From Phormidium ambiguum IAM M-71 (GTDB taxonomy: Bacteria; Cyanobacteriota; Cyanobacteriia; Cyanobacteriales; Aerosakkonemataceae): a stretch of DNA of 64,000 nucleotides. Below the pieces are notes generated by a model. It made no database searches, was not told the DNA's origin, and saw nothing but the letters and a program-made list of their open reading frames with translations. Of the stretch, positions 25,549 to 35,019 are shown in pieces; the stretch's first letter is position 1; the number at the start of each line of letters is the position of its first letter. Location of the stretch: assembly GCF_001904725.1 (NCBI RefSeq), contig NZ_MRCE01000012.1:1-64000 (forward strand), written 5' to 3'. The position numbers and the translations under genes are program-made.

Positions 25549-27825
25549 TTAACTAGAAATTATCGATAAAGAAATTACTGATTGGGGAAATTTGCTCATT
25601 AAAGCTGGCAAAATTGGACAAGGGGGTTGGTCTTGTAAATTTTCCGGTTTACTCCAAATAAACGGCGCTTTGTGAGCAGCAGACATCCATAATAATCGTT
25701 TTCCTCTGGTCATTGCTACGTATAAAAGACGAAATTCTTCAGCTGTTTTTAAATAACCTGCTTGTTCCCAAGCATCCATGATTTCTGGTAATTCTGCTTC
25801 TTCATTATGTAGACTGGCACGAATTTGGGCACGGGCGACTTCTGCTAAAGTAAAGTTACCTAAAAATTGGGCAGGAGTGGGTACGCGCAAATTTCCGGGA
25901 ATCATATTCGCGTGTAAAAATGGCAGAAAAACATAATCCCAATCTAACCCTTTAGCTTTGTGCATGGTGATAATTGTTAATCTTCCCGGTTGCGTATATT
26001 GACTTTCATTTGCTTCGGTATCTACTGGTTCAAATCTCTCGGAACTAACAATTTCACTTAAAGCATTGAGGATGTTATTCATCGACAGAGAACCAGCAAT
26101 TTGTCTGGCTATTCTTTCGGCTAATTTGTCAGCAGTGGCTAATTCTGTTTGGTCATAATTTAATGCTAATGCCAAAAAAGTAATCATTTGAAAAATGGGT
26201 AATTCTAATCTGGCGCGGAGTAATTTTCGACAAAAAATACTAGCTTTTCTCACATCTTCTGATTGGGGAGGATCGAGAGGACTGGGATAGAGAAATTGTT
26301 CTGGTAAACTAGCAAGGGCGTTCAAATCTTGGGGAGGAATTAATTGTCTTATTACTAATACTTCTAAAGCGGATTTTAAGTAGTCGGGGGAATGAGGCCG
26401 ATCGAGAAATTGCAGCAATGATAAAATTTCGCCGGGAACGTGAGAATGTCGATCGCGTTCTGCCACCTCAAAAATTTCGATTTGACTGCCAAATTCCTGC
26501 TTTAATTGTTGATTTACAAATCTTCCTTGGTCGTTCGTTCTAACTAACACCGCTGCCGATCGCCGTTCATTGGGAAATTCGGCAAAAAGTTCAATAATCC
26601 TTTGACCAATTAACTTGACACTTTGAAAAGTATCTTTCGGAAGATAAATTTCTAAACCCCGCCCAACCGGAGTAGGATTAGCATCAGGTTGCGGATCGTT
26701 GATATCCACAGGTAAAATCATTTGCGGACGAAAAGGTTGTTCCGTTCCCGCTAATTTCGAGTTATTTACCCAGCTTAAAACAAAGTTAGCCGCATTAATA
26801 ATTACTTGACTACTACGACCTGCCCGATCCATTGTTGCTAATAAACTTTTGGTTTCACATTCATTACAAAAACGGCGAAAATAAATCGGATCGGCGGGAG
26901 TAAAAGTAGAATTAATCGCTTGATTTGGATCGCCAACTCTGACTAAATTTTCTGGTGCTTCGGGATTATCTGGATCTTGTGAGAGAATTTTTAAAAGTCT
27001 TGTTTGTAAAGGAGAAGAATCCTGGGCTTCATCTTCAAAAACAGCAAAAACTTGACTTTGTAAAGTTCGTCTGGCGCTGGGATTTTGCAAAACTCGCAAA
27101 GCGGATAAAATCATTTCATCGTAATCGATAAAATCCCTAGCTTTGAGTAATTCTTGGTAGTTTTGGTAGAGTGCAGCTGCGATCGCTAAAATCCCATAAC
27201 CATCATTCGATCTTTCGCTAATTTTCCAGAGGTTTTCCGGTAAATAACCAGAACTTTTTGCCTCATGAATTACCGTTCTCGCCAACTCTGGTAAAACTTC
27301 CGTTCTTAACACCGACTGACGGCGCAATCTTTCCGTTTCTTCACCATCAAATTGCACGCCTTCGACTAAAACTTGAAATTGTCGGGGATAATCAATAATC
27401 CACTTTTCTACAGCAGCGCGAATTAAACGGTGACTTTGACTAGCATTAACTACCGTGAGATTATCCAAATTCAAACCAGATAAATCGGGATAACGAGTCG
27501 CAATATTTAAGGCTAAACCATGTAAAGTTTGAACGACAAAACCTGTTTGGGGTAAAGATAATTTTTCTCGTAAATATTCCCGGATTTTTGCCTTAATATT
27601 AGCAGCGGCGGAACGAGTAAAAGTAACAACTACCAATTGCTTGCGAGTGTGGAGTTGGTGACGGGCAATAGCGATCGCCGCTGCGCCTGCCATTCCCGTC
27701 GATTTCCCTGCGCCTGGAACTGCTGACACCGCCAAAGGGCCCGATCGCCAATCTGCCATTTGTCTTTGGCCCGATCGCAAGCTATTTCTAATTTTTTTTA
27801 GGGCTGGTTCTATATTAGGATTCAT
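25549..27825 (-). CDS. UvrD/Rep-type superfamily 1 helicase
   Basis: 758 residues. Motif I AVPGAGKST (about 34-42), VVTFTRSAAANIK (Ia), FEDEAQDSSPLQ (II), VGDPNQAI (III), TMHKAKGLDWDYVF (V) and LLYVAMTRGKRLL (VI) are all present, so it should be an active ATP-dependent 3'-5' DNA helicase. The motif II Asp-Glu context (DEAQD) and length fit PcrA/UvrD-like proteins used in repair or fork processing. It stands alone, starting in an AT-rich region, close to but apart from the toxin pair. Confidence 0.9.
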   Translation of the reverse strand: MNPNIEPALKKIRNSLRSGQRQMADWRSGPLAVSAVPGAGKSTGMAGAAAIAIARHQLHTRKQLVVVTFTRSAAANIKAKIREYLREKLSLPQTGFVVQTLHGLALNIATRYPDLSGLNLDNLTVVNASQSHRLIRAAVEKWIIDYPRQFQVLVEGVQFDGEETERLRRQSVLRTEVLPELARTVIHEAKSSGYLPENLWKISERSNDGYGILAIAAALYQNYQELLKARDFIDYDEMILSALRVLQNPSARRTLQSQVFAVFEDEAQDSSPLQTRLLKILSQDPDNPEAPENLVRVGDPNQAINSTFTPADPIYFRRFCNECETKSLLATMDRAGRSSQVIINAANFVLSWVNNSKLAGTEQPFRPQMILPVDINDPQPDANPTPVGRGLEIYLPKDTFQSVKLIGQRIIELFAEFPNERRSAAVLVRTNDQGRFVNQQLKQEFGSQIEIFEVAERDRHSHVPGEILSLLQFLDRPHSPDYLKSALEVLVIRQLIPPQDLNALASLPEQFLYPSPLDPPQSEDVRKASIFCRKLLRARLELPIFQMITFLALALNYDQTELATADKLAERIARQIAGSLSMNNILNALSEIVSSERFEPVDTEANESQYTQPGRLTIITMHKAKGLDWDYVFLPFLHANMIPGNLRVPTPAQFLGNFTLAEVARAQIRASLHNEEAELPEIMDAWEQAGYLKTAEEFRLLYVAMTRGKRLLWMSAAHKAPFIWSKPENLQDQPPCPILPALMSKFPQSVISLSIISS

Positions 27826-28309
27826 TCGTTTTTAGATATATTTTAGATTGAATTTACAGATAAATATGGGAGATTGCATCCATCTTTCTTCACATAAAAA
27901 TAGTTGAATTCCTTTCTATAACTCAGCAATTCTGGTTGCCAAACAACATTGACTTACATTAGCAGTTTTCAGGAAACTTACTTAAAATTGGGAATGTTAT
28001 CAGAAAAAATTTTGTGTTTTGTGACTAAATCTAGCATTACCACATAACTGTTTTTATGTCAACTAATTTTAGAGAAAGCGATTTTGGATTTCGGATTTAC
28101 TCCAGCCTAAAGTGTAGCCAGCTTATAAGAGCCAAGATTTGGGATTTACGTTCCCGTAGCGCCTGCATAGCACGTATTTGTTACGTCTTTTAAGACAGGG
28201 CTTGCTGCCAAAATTGTTTCATCCAAAATCTAAAATTTAAAATCTAAAATCTAAAATCCATTGACCGAGATATTAGAATCGTTTACAACTCCTCAGCAAA
28301 ACAAATACT
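27826..28309. other. Gene-free divergent intergenic region
   Basis: Separates the leftward helicase from the rightward Ser/Thr kinase. It holds short inverted repeats (ACGTA-TTTGT-TACGT at 28172-28186, GTCTT-TT-AAGAC at 28185-28196) and the heptamer array at 28221-28259. No ORF or RNA gene seen. Confidence 0.5.
28221..28259 (+). repeat. TAAAATC heptamer array
   Basis: Five degenerate 7-base units (CCAAAATC TAAAATT TAAAATC TAAAATC TAAAATCC) about 50 bases before the kinase ATG; same family as 9031, 11537 and 34192. Confidence 0.75.
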
Positions 28310-29710
28310 ATGGAACTGCTGCACCAACCAGAAGAAATTATTGTCCAACGTTATCGAATTGTAAGTATCCTGGGACAGGGTGGAATGGGGACAACCTACG
28401 AAGCCCAAGATTTACAAACCCAAGGTAGAGTAGCAATTAAAGTATTATCTCTCAGTCGCGCAGGAGACTGGAAAGCCCTAGAACTTTTTGAAAGAGAAGC
28501 CCGTGTTTTATCTAATTTAAACCATCCTTGTTTACCGAAATATTTAGATTATTTTCAGGTAGAAACGCCAAACAATCACAGCTTTTATTTAGTGCAAGAA
28601 TTGGTAGAAGGGCGATCGCTTTATTCCCTAGTTCAAAGCGGATGGCACGCCACAGAAAACGAAATTCGCCAATTAGCCAGCCAAATTTTAGATATTCTTA
28701 ATTATTTGCACGGACTCACACCACCAATTATTCACCGAGATCTTAAACCACAAAACATTATTCGCGGTAAAGACGGCGGCATCTTTTTAGTAGATTTTGG
28801 GGCAGTAAAAACGACTTACCAAACTACATTTAGCGGTGGAAGTACAGTAGTTGGTACTTATGGTTACATGGCACCAGAACAATTTCGCGGACAAGGTTAT
28901 CCCGCTACAGATTTGTATGGTTTAGGGGCAACTTTGTTATATTTAATTACTCACAAACCACCCTCAGAATTCCCTTCTTCGCAATTAAAAATTAACTTTC
29001 GTTCGCAAACAACAATATCATCAAAATTAGCTGATTGGCTAGAAAAACTATTAGAACCAGCCGTAGAAGATAGATTTGTTTCAGCCAAAGAAGCTTTAAC
29101 AGTATTATTGGGACAAGGAGTACTAGTTCCAAAAAGGAATCGTCCAATTGGTAGCCGAATCACCTTTAGGAAAACCGATCGCAAGTTAGTAGCACAAATT
29201 CCTCGTTTAGGTTGGGGATACTGGGAATTTCATAATTTTATTATTGCCTTAATTTCACTGATTACATCAGGGGTTTTATTTTCTTTTCATCGTTTTACAG
29301 CAATCAGCTTTTTCTTTTGGATTTTCCCCTTGTTTTCGGTTTTGGTTTTCATGTTTGGGCTAAACAAACTGAAAGATACTATTTTTAAATTACTAGGACG
29401 AACACAGTTAGAAATTGACCGTCAAAGCTTTAAAATAAGATGGTCTATTCTCGGATTATTTTATCAAATTCAAGGGAAAACTAAGCACATTGAACGGGTA
29501 GAATTAAATACCTTTGTTCATCCAGAAGATGAGTTAGTTGCGAAATGGAAAAACGAAAATCCGCAAACAACAACAGCTTGTGCTTTAATTGAAGGAGTTC
29601 GCACTCATCGTTTTGGTAGTGGGTTAACTGTTTTGGAAAAAGAATGGTTATTGCAGGAAATTGCGACTTTTTTGAGAAAACCTTTACCCCCTTCTATTTT
29701 GCCAAGGTAA
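28310..29710 (+). CDS. Membrane Ser/Thr protein kinase (Hanks type)
   Basis: 466 residues. Kinase domain about 14-270: glycine loop LGQGGMGTTYEAQD, VAIKVL Lys, HRDLKPQN catalytic loop, DFGAVK metal site and MAPEQF. Two hydrophobic segments follow (about 305-350), then a C-terminal cytoplasmic domain of about 110 residues that I do not recognise. All catalytic residues are intact. The downstream GT39-like gene starts 4 bases after its stop, so the two are likely one operon and may be functionally linked. Confidence 0.92.
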   Translation: MELLHQPEEIIVQRYRIVSILGQGGMGTTYEAQDLQTQGRVAIKVLSLSRAGDWKALELFEREARVLSNLNHPCLPKYLDYFQVETPNNHSFYLVQELVEGRSLYSLVQSGWHATENEIRQLASQILDILNYLHGLTPPIIHRDLKPQNIIRGKDGGIFLVDFGAVKTTYQTTFSGGSTVVGTYGYMAPEQFRGQGYPATDLYGLGATLLYLITHKPPSEFPSSQLKINFRSQTTISSKLADWLEKLLEPAVEDRFVSAKEALTVLLGQGVLVPKRNRPIGSRITFRKTDRKLVAQIPRLGWGYWEFHNFIIALISLITSGVLFSFHRFTAISFFFWIFPLFSVLVFMFGLNKLKDTIFKLLGRTQLEIDRQSFKIRWSILGLFYQIQGKTKHIERVELNTFVHPEDELVAKWKNENPQTTTACALIEGVRTHRFGSGLTVLEKEWLLQEIATFLRKPLPPSILPR

Positions 29711-29714
29711 AGGG

Positions 29715-31370
29715 ATGAAATTTTCTGGTCATTATCTCAGTTTAGCGATCGCTCTCGCTATAGGAACAATCTTAAGATTTTGGAACTTAGAACTAAAACC
29801 ATTATGGCTAGATGAAGTAATTACCGCTTTATTTAGTTTAGGAAAAACCTACGAAAATGTACCTGTAGAAGTTCTGTTACCTGTAAACCAATTCCGGGAA
29901 ATTTTCGCCTTAAATCCTAATACCAGTTGTACAACAATAGCCCAAAATCTCATTAAATATTCTACCCATCCGCCCGGATTTTTTTGTTTAATGCACGCTT
30001 GGGTAGAAACGAATTTAAATAGTCCTATTAAACATAGTTTAATGTGGATTTTGCGATCGCTTCCAGCGTTGTTTGGGGTTGGTGCGATCGTATCCATATA
30101 TTACCTGAATCGCATCGCCTTTAACAAAAAAGCAGGTTTAGTTGGTGCAGCGGTAATGGCGGTTTCTCCCTTCGCCGTTTACCTTTCCCAAGAAGCACGC
30201 CATTACACCTTACCACTATTTTTAATCACCCTTTCATCGATCGCATTAATTCAAATTCAACAAGACATTTTTCAGCAACAACGACGCTTATTAATTTGGC
30301 TAGCTTGGGTAATAATTAACAGTATTGGACTTTACGTACATTACTTTTTTATTTTAGTAATTTTTGCCGAAATCGCCACACTTTTAGTATTAGTTTATTC
30401 AGCTAAAACAAAAACCAAATATTTATTAGTTTCCGCTATCTTTTTCCTGTTACCATTCTTGCTATTTGCACCTTGGATACCAGCAGTTTTAGGACATTTC
30501 AATCGTCCTGAAACTGATTGGGTATCACAACCAGAACATATTATTCCTGTCATTCAAATCTTGCTAGGTTGGCTGCTAATGGTAATAATTTTACCAGTCG
30601 AGAGTCAACCACTTTGGTTAGTCATTCCTGTGGGAATAGTAATGTTAACTTTTGGGATTTGGTTAGGCTGGCAAGTATATTTAGGAATTAAACAACTGTG
30701 GCAAAATCCGCAAACTCATTTAGCCACCTTAACATTAGGCAGTTTTACCATATTTGTGCTGTTAGAATTCTTTGGTATTATTTACATTTTCGGTAAAGAT
30801 ATAACCATTGCACCCCGTTATAATTTTGTTTATTATCCGAGTTTTTGTGCATTATTAGCAGCCAGCTTAGTAGCAAGAGATGCGGTAAACAAGCGACAAA
30901 CTATTAGTTATGTAATCTTAGCTGGGTTGATTAGTTGTATTTTCGTAGTCAACGGTTTAGCCTTTGAAAAACCTTATAATCCGCAAAGAGTAGCGAAAAA
31001 TATGCTAAAAGAACCATCAATCCCGGTAATGGTGGTAATGGGATACAAAGACACGCAAGATATAGCATTAGGATTAAGTTTTGCATTAGGAATCGACAAA
31101 TTCCAGCCAAAACTTTGTCAAAATAACAGCGAAACTTGTCCAAAATTCGCCTTTTTATCAGCAAATTCCGGTTATCAAACAGTTTGGGAAAGTCTCGCTA
31201 AATTACGCAAACCGTCAAAACTTCCCTTAAACTTATGGGTAGTTGCACCCGGATTAAAACGAGACAGCTACCCAGAAACATTAGCAATTTCCCCACAAAT
31301 TAACTGCACCAAAGATGCAACCGCCTATTATCGAATCGGCGTACCATATCAAATGTATAAGTGTAATTAG
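29715..31370 (+). CDS. GT39-like membrane glycosyltransferase
   Basis: 551 residues, ten or more hydrophobic segments. LKPLWLDEVITA near the N-terminus is the first-loop acidic motif of GT-C enzymes of the ArnT/PMT type, and VSPFAVYLSQEARHYTLPLF is a second family signature. Such enzymes transfer sugars from lipid carriers outside the membrane. The acceptor (protein, lipid or polysaccharide) cannot be told. Co-transcribed with the Ser/Thr kinase. Confidence 0.82.
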   Translation: MKFSGHYLSLAIALAIGTILRFWNLELKPLWLDEVITALFSLGKTYENVPVEVLLPVNQFREIFALNPNTSCTTIAQNLIKYSTHPPGFFCLMHAWVETNLNSPIKHSLMWILRSLPALFGVGAIVSIYYLNRIAFNKKAGLVGAAVMAVSPFAVYLSQEARHYTLPLFLITLSSIALIQIQQDIFQQQRRLLIWLAWVIINSIGLYVHYFFILVIFAEIATLLVLVYSAKTKTKYLLVSAIFFLLPFLLFAPWIPAVLGHFNRPETDWVSQPEHIIPVIQILLGWLLMVIILPVESQPLWLVIPVGIVMLTFGIWLGWQVYLGIKQLWQNPQTHLATLTLGSFTIFVLLEFFGIIYIFGKDITIAPRYNFVYYPSFCALLAASLVARDAVNKRQTISYVILAGLISCIFVVNGLAFEKPYNPQRVAKNMLKEPSIPVMVVMGYKDTQDIALGLSFALGIDKFQPKLCQNNSETCPKFAFLSANSGYQTVWESLAKLRKPSKLPLNLWVVAPGLKRDSYPETLAISPQINCTKDATAYYRIGVPYQMYKCN

Positions 31371-31417
31371 TCATTAGTCATTTGTTAAACTAAAAAATGG
31401 TCATGCGTAGTTAAAAA

Positions 31418-31735
31418 AAAGAACTCAGACAAAAACAGATAACTTATATATACCATCTGTGTTCATCTGTGTTTATCTGTGGACATCTGTGGTTAAAAAC
31501 AGAACTCAAACAAAAACAGATAACTCACATATACCATCTGCGTTCATCTGCGTTTATCTGCATTCATCTGCGTACAAAAAAAAGAACTCAAACAAAAACA
31601 GATAACTCACATATACCATCTGCGTTCATCCGCATTCATCTGCGTACAAAAAAAGAACCCAAACAAAAACAGATAACTTACATATACCATCTGCGTTTAT
31701 CTGCATACCCTACGGGGAGGCTACGCCTACATCTG
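31418..31735. repeat. Tandem repeat region, four ~75-80-base units
   Basis: Four units begin near 31420, 31501, 31583 and 31654, each AGAAC(T/C)CAAACAAAAACAG.. followed by ATAACT, ATATACCATCTG and several ATCTGCGTTC/ATCTGCGTTT decamers. The last unit contains CCCTACGGGGAGGCTACGCC, a separate repeat type. The chance ORF through it is not a gene. The region lies between convergent genes. Confidence 0.85.
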
Positions 31736-31753
31736 CGGTTTAAAAATGACAAA

Positions 31754-32842
31754 CTACTCATCAATTTGCCAAACATCCTTAGTCAAATCCTCATCCAAAA
31801 TGCGCTTAGGATTTAAAATCAAAATCACCTTACCAAGTAAAACTTCCTCCGGCGACTCATCAAACCATTGAAATTGTAAATCTTCCCCTTGTGCGAAAGC
31901 GAAATAACTACTATCATCCCATTCTCTTTGAGATCGATCGATCACCACCAAAACCTCTTCCGTAAAACTAGAATCTTGATTAGGAAGCAAAGATCGATCG
32001 CACAAAACCGCCACAGGATCTTCCGCCTTCAACAAAACTTGCCAACCTGGAACCGCCACCCAAGCACCTTGACCAGAAAATTTTACTATACGGAAAGGGC
32101 CATCTTCCTCAACCAAAGGTACCGCCTTCAAATCCGCCACCGACATCGGCATTTTCCCGACTACTGGCAACAAACGAGGCATTTGTTCTTCCGTTTCCAG
32201 CCGATAAAAAGGTAAAATCGGAGCCGGACGTTTCGGAGTAACGCTAAAATCAATTAACAGCTTTTCAACTTCCCGTCTCGCTGCATCAGTTTGAGCAAAT
32301 CTTAACCCCTTAGCAATCAAACGCGATCGCTCTTGTAAATCCGACTGTTGACGTGCTAACCTCCAGTAATGGCAAGCCACCGCATCACCAGCATTATTGC
32401 TAAACCCAGCAGGCGGAACCCTTAATCGGGAAAAATCCTTCATCGCCTTCGCCACTTCCTTAGCATCCTCAGAATTCAAACCATGAGCTAAAGTAAACGT
32501 AGCCGCTGCCGCACGTTCCGGTTGAGTCAGAATGCGAAACTCGTACAAACTATCGCTTCCGGTTTTTTCGTAATGCGATCGCACCTGTTCCGACACACCA
32601 GCATTCACCATGCTAATGTAGACTTGAGCCGCCACAATCACCTGATTTTGGTGAATTGGTTCAAAACCAGTTTCCTCAAAGATTTTTTGGGAACTTAAAC
32701 CTGCTTTTTGCAGAGTTTGGCAAGCTTGTCCCCACTCCACCCAAGTACCTTCCTTGCGGCGGAGACTCAACAGCAAACCATCGACATTGACATCAGTTGG
32801 TTGAGAATTAAGATTGAGAGTATCTGAAGAGAAATCAGTCAT
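31754..32842 (-). CDS. raf1: Rubisco accumulation factor 1
   Basis: 362 residues matching cyanobacterial Raf1 in length and domains: an alpha-helical N-terminal domain (GTWVEWGQACQTLQKAGLS; KVAxAMKDF-type helix KEVAKAMKDFSRLRVPPAG) and a beta-rich C-terminal dimer domain (LPVVGKMPMSVADLKAVPLV; WQVLLKAEDPVAVLCDR). Raf1 binds RbcL dimers and promotes RbcL8 assembly in Form I Rubisco biogenesis. It stands alone, divergent from a REC-GAF regulator. Confidence 0.92.
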   Translation of the reverse strand: MTDFSSDTLNLNSQPTDVNVDGLLLSLRRKEGTWVEWGQACQTLQKAGLSSQKIFEETGFEPIHQNQVIVAAQVYISMVNAGVSEQVRSHYEKTGSDSLYEFRILTQPERAAAATFTLAHGLNSEDAKEVAKAMKDFSRLRVPPAGFSNNAGDAVACHYWRLARQQSDLQERSRLIAKGLRFAQTDAARREVEKLLIDFSVTPKRPAPILPFYRLETEEQMPRLLPVVGKMPMSVADLKAVPLVEEDGPFRIVKFSGQGAWVAVPGWQVLLKAEDPVAVLCDRSLLPNQDSSFTEEVLVVIDRSQREWDDSSYFAFAQGEDLQFQWFDESPEEVLLGKVILILNPKRILDEDLTKDVWQIDE

Positions 32843-33213
32843 GAGTGCAAATAGTAAAAGTAGGAGCAGTTTTTGTGGTTAATTCTTCTACTGAGATGAG
32901 AAAATTATCTATTAAACCCACGATCGCTGGCTAAAATTCCAGTAGAGAACAACGTTATCAACGCCAGGGTAAAAGAAAAATGAACGCAGATTAAGAATTC
33001 ATGCTTTTTCTTAATCTCCATCTTCTAAATGTACCGTGATTAGCTGCAAAATTTACCAGATGAGGTGACAAACTGATACAAATCAACAATAACTTAATTA
33101 AAAATTCTGAATTCCCCTGGAACGATCGCCTAGTTCAACTGCAATAATTGTTACGATTGTGCCACTCGCCGTCGTTACCTTTAGATTAACTGCCAAAATT
33201 AGATTCAAGTCTT
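32843..33213. other. Divergent intergenic region before raf1
   Basis: 371 bases, AT-rich, no ORF. An inverted repeat AGATTAAGAA (32988-32997) with 33008-33017 around a 10-base loop lies midway and could be a hairpin or operator. The sequence TTTTGTGGTTAATTCTTCT near 32871 is repeated near 39553, so part is dispersed repeat. Confidence 0.45.
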
Positions 33214-34158
33214 ATGGAAACTACCATTCCAGAAATAGAACCTATCTGTCGTCAGCTTATGAATTTAGAAAAACGTAAAAAAGCCAAAATGTTGGTTGTA
33301 GACGATGAACCAGATAATTTAGATTTGCTTTATCGTACCTTCCGACGAGATTTTCAAGTCCTGAAAGCAGAAAGCGGCGTTCAGGCATTGGAAGTATTAG
33401 CAACGGAAGGCGAAGTCGCTGTGATTATCTCCGATCAGCGAATGCCAGAAATGAAAGGAACAGAATTCTTGAGTAAAACTGTACCTCAATTTCCCGACAC
33501 CGTAAGAATTATCCTTACTGGATTTACTGATATAGAAGACCTTGTAGATGCAATTAATTCAGGACAGGTATATAAGTATATCACCAAACCTTGGGACCCT
33601 TTAGAACTTAAAGCCGTAGTCCAGCGGGCTACCGAAACTTACGAATTACTCAAACAACGAACCGAAGAACTGCGTCGTGCTCATGCACAAATGGCATTAC
33701 TTTCCACAATAGTTCAAGTAGCCCAAGCATCGACAAAAGTAGAAGAATCATTAAGTCCGATCGCCAAAGCATTTGGCGAGAATTTTGGCGTAGATGGTTG
33801 TATTTTGCAACTAGTAGAAAACAATTCTTTAAATTCCGCCCAAGGAGTTTACAGTGCCGATAGTCCGAGCGAAAATTGGTTAGCCGAAGATCCATTAATT
33901 AAAGATGCGATCGCCACCAAGCAAATCCAAGGATCGGTAAACATCCCCGCTGATGCTAACTTATCAACCATCAGTCATTACACAGCATCCGGCATCGAAG
34001 CACATATAACTGTCCCCATTATTTATCGAGATAATGTCATGGCAGTATTATCACTGCAATGGAAAAAACCTTGCCAACTTCGAGAAGATGAAATCAAACT
34101 AATACATCTTTCTGCCCAACAAGTTGCCCTCGCACTCACCAGCACCAAAGCTGGGTAA
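33214..34158 (+). CDS. Response regulator with REC and GAF domains
   Basis: 314 residues: REC domain (about 25-145; phospho-Asp 74 in IISDQRMP, Lys in YITKPW), a coiled-coil linker (about 146-165), and a GAF-like domain (about 168-312; HYTASGIEAHITVPII, AVLSLQWKKP). There is no output domain such as HD-GYP or DNA-binding. It probably signals through protein contacts. Ends 69 bases before menG, separated by a heptamer array. Confidence 0.85.
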   Translation: METTIPEIEPICRQLMNLEKRKKAKMLVVDDEPDNLDLLYRTFRRDFQVLKAESGVQALEVLATEGEVAVIISDQRMPEMKGTEFLSKTVPQFPDTVRIILTGFTDIEDLVDAINSGQVYKYITKPWDPLELKAVVQRATETYELLKQRTEELRRAHAQMALLSTIVQVAQASTKVEESLSPIAKAFGENFGVDGCILQLVENNSLNSAQGVYSADSPSENWLAEDPLIKDAIATKQIQGSVNIPADANLSTISHYTASGIEAHITVPIIYRDNVMAVLSLQWKKPCQLREDEIKLIHLSAQQVALALTSTKAG

Positions 34159-34191
34159 TTCAGCTAATTTTATCTTTGGTAAACTTCCAGG

Positions 34192-34226
34192 TCAATCTAA
34201 AATCTAAAATCCCAAATCTAAAATCG
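34192..34226 (+). repeat. TAAAATC heptamer array at menG start
   Basis: Degenerate units (CAATCTAAAATCTAAAATC CCAAATCTAAAATCG) ending one base before the menG ATG; no Shine-Dalgarno sequence is visible in this leader. Confidence 0.75.
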
Positions 34227-34227
34227 A

Positions 34228-34926
34228 ATGTCCGATCGCGCCAGTGAAATACAAACCATATTCAACAACATAGCTCCAGTCTACGACAATCTCAACGATT
34301 GGTTAAGCCTGGGACTACATCGAGTTTGGAAACAGATGACAGTCAAATGGAGTCACGCCAAAACAGGCGACACTTGCATAGACTTATGTTGTGGTAGCGG
34401 CGATCTCACCCAAATTTTAGCGCGACAAGCGGGAAAAACTGGTCAGGTGTTTGGGGTAGACTTTTCTCCAGGGTTATTAGCGATCGCCAAACAACGCACG
34501 CAAAACCAATATCCACCCCTCCCCATCACCTGGGTAGAAGCAGATGTCCTCCATCTCCCCTTCCCCGACAATCATTTCCACTGCGCCACAATGGGATATG
34601 GACTGCGAAACGTCACCGACATTCCCCAATGTTTGCGCGAATTATACCGCATCCTCAAACCCGGATCTACCGCCGCAATTCTCGACTTCCATCGTCCCTA
34701 CAATCCCATAATGGAAAACTTACAGCAGTGGTATCTCCAAAACATCGTCGTCAACACTGCTCAAAACTTCGGCCTAACAGAAGAATACGCCTATATTAGC
34801 CCCAGTTTAGACAAATTTCCCCAAGGTCAACAGCAAGTAAAGCTAGCTCAACAAGCAGGATTTAGCACCGCCACTCATTATCAAATAACTGGTGGCATCA
34901 TGGGTGTTTTACAAATTACAAAATAG
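34228..34926 (+). CDS. menG: Demethylphylloquinone methyltransferase
   Basis: 232 residues, UbiE/MenG class I methyltransferase. The family start IFNNIAPVYDNLNDWLSLG, SAM-binding DLCCGSGDLTQIL, VFGVDFSPGLL and the MGYGLRNVTDI motif are present. In cyanobacteria this enzyme methylates 2-phytyl-1,4-naphthoquinone in the last step of phylloquinone synthesis for photosystem I. Followed after about 93 bases by a DUF445 gene. Confidence 0.92.
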   Translation: MSDRASEIQTIFNNIAPVYDNLNDWLSLGLHRVWKQMTVKWSHAKTGDTCIDLCCGSGDLTQILARQAGKTGQVFGVDFSPGLLAIAKQRTQNQYPPLPITWVEADVLHLPFPDNHFHCATMGYGLRNVTDIPQCLRELYRILKPGSTAAILDFHRPYNPIMENLQQWYLQNIVVNTAQNFGLTEEYAYISPSLDKFPQGQQQVKLAQQAGFSTATHYQITGGIMGVLQITK

Positions 34927-34982
34927 AATAAAAGTAATGGGGTGTTAGGTAATCAGTAACAATTTATAGTTCTTACCAAATC

Positions 34983-35014
34983 CCCAATTACCAACTAGTA
35001 ATTACCAATTACCA
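34983..35014 (+). repeat. AATTACC heptamer array
   Basis: CCCCAATTACCAACTAGTAATTACCAATTACCACT, heptamers of the AATTACC type just before the DUF445 start. The same unit appears at about 46484-46506 before pilC. Confidence 0.7.
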
Positions 35015-35019
35015 CTAAC

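Noticed and set aside
31418-31735. CRISPR-like array
   Set aside because: Units are repeated over nearly their full length, with no unique spacers of constant size and no cas genes nearby.
31469-31816. ORF of 115 codons through the tandem repeats
   Set aside because: Its sequence is produced by the DNA repeat units and overlaps the raf1 3' end; no protein-like composition.
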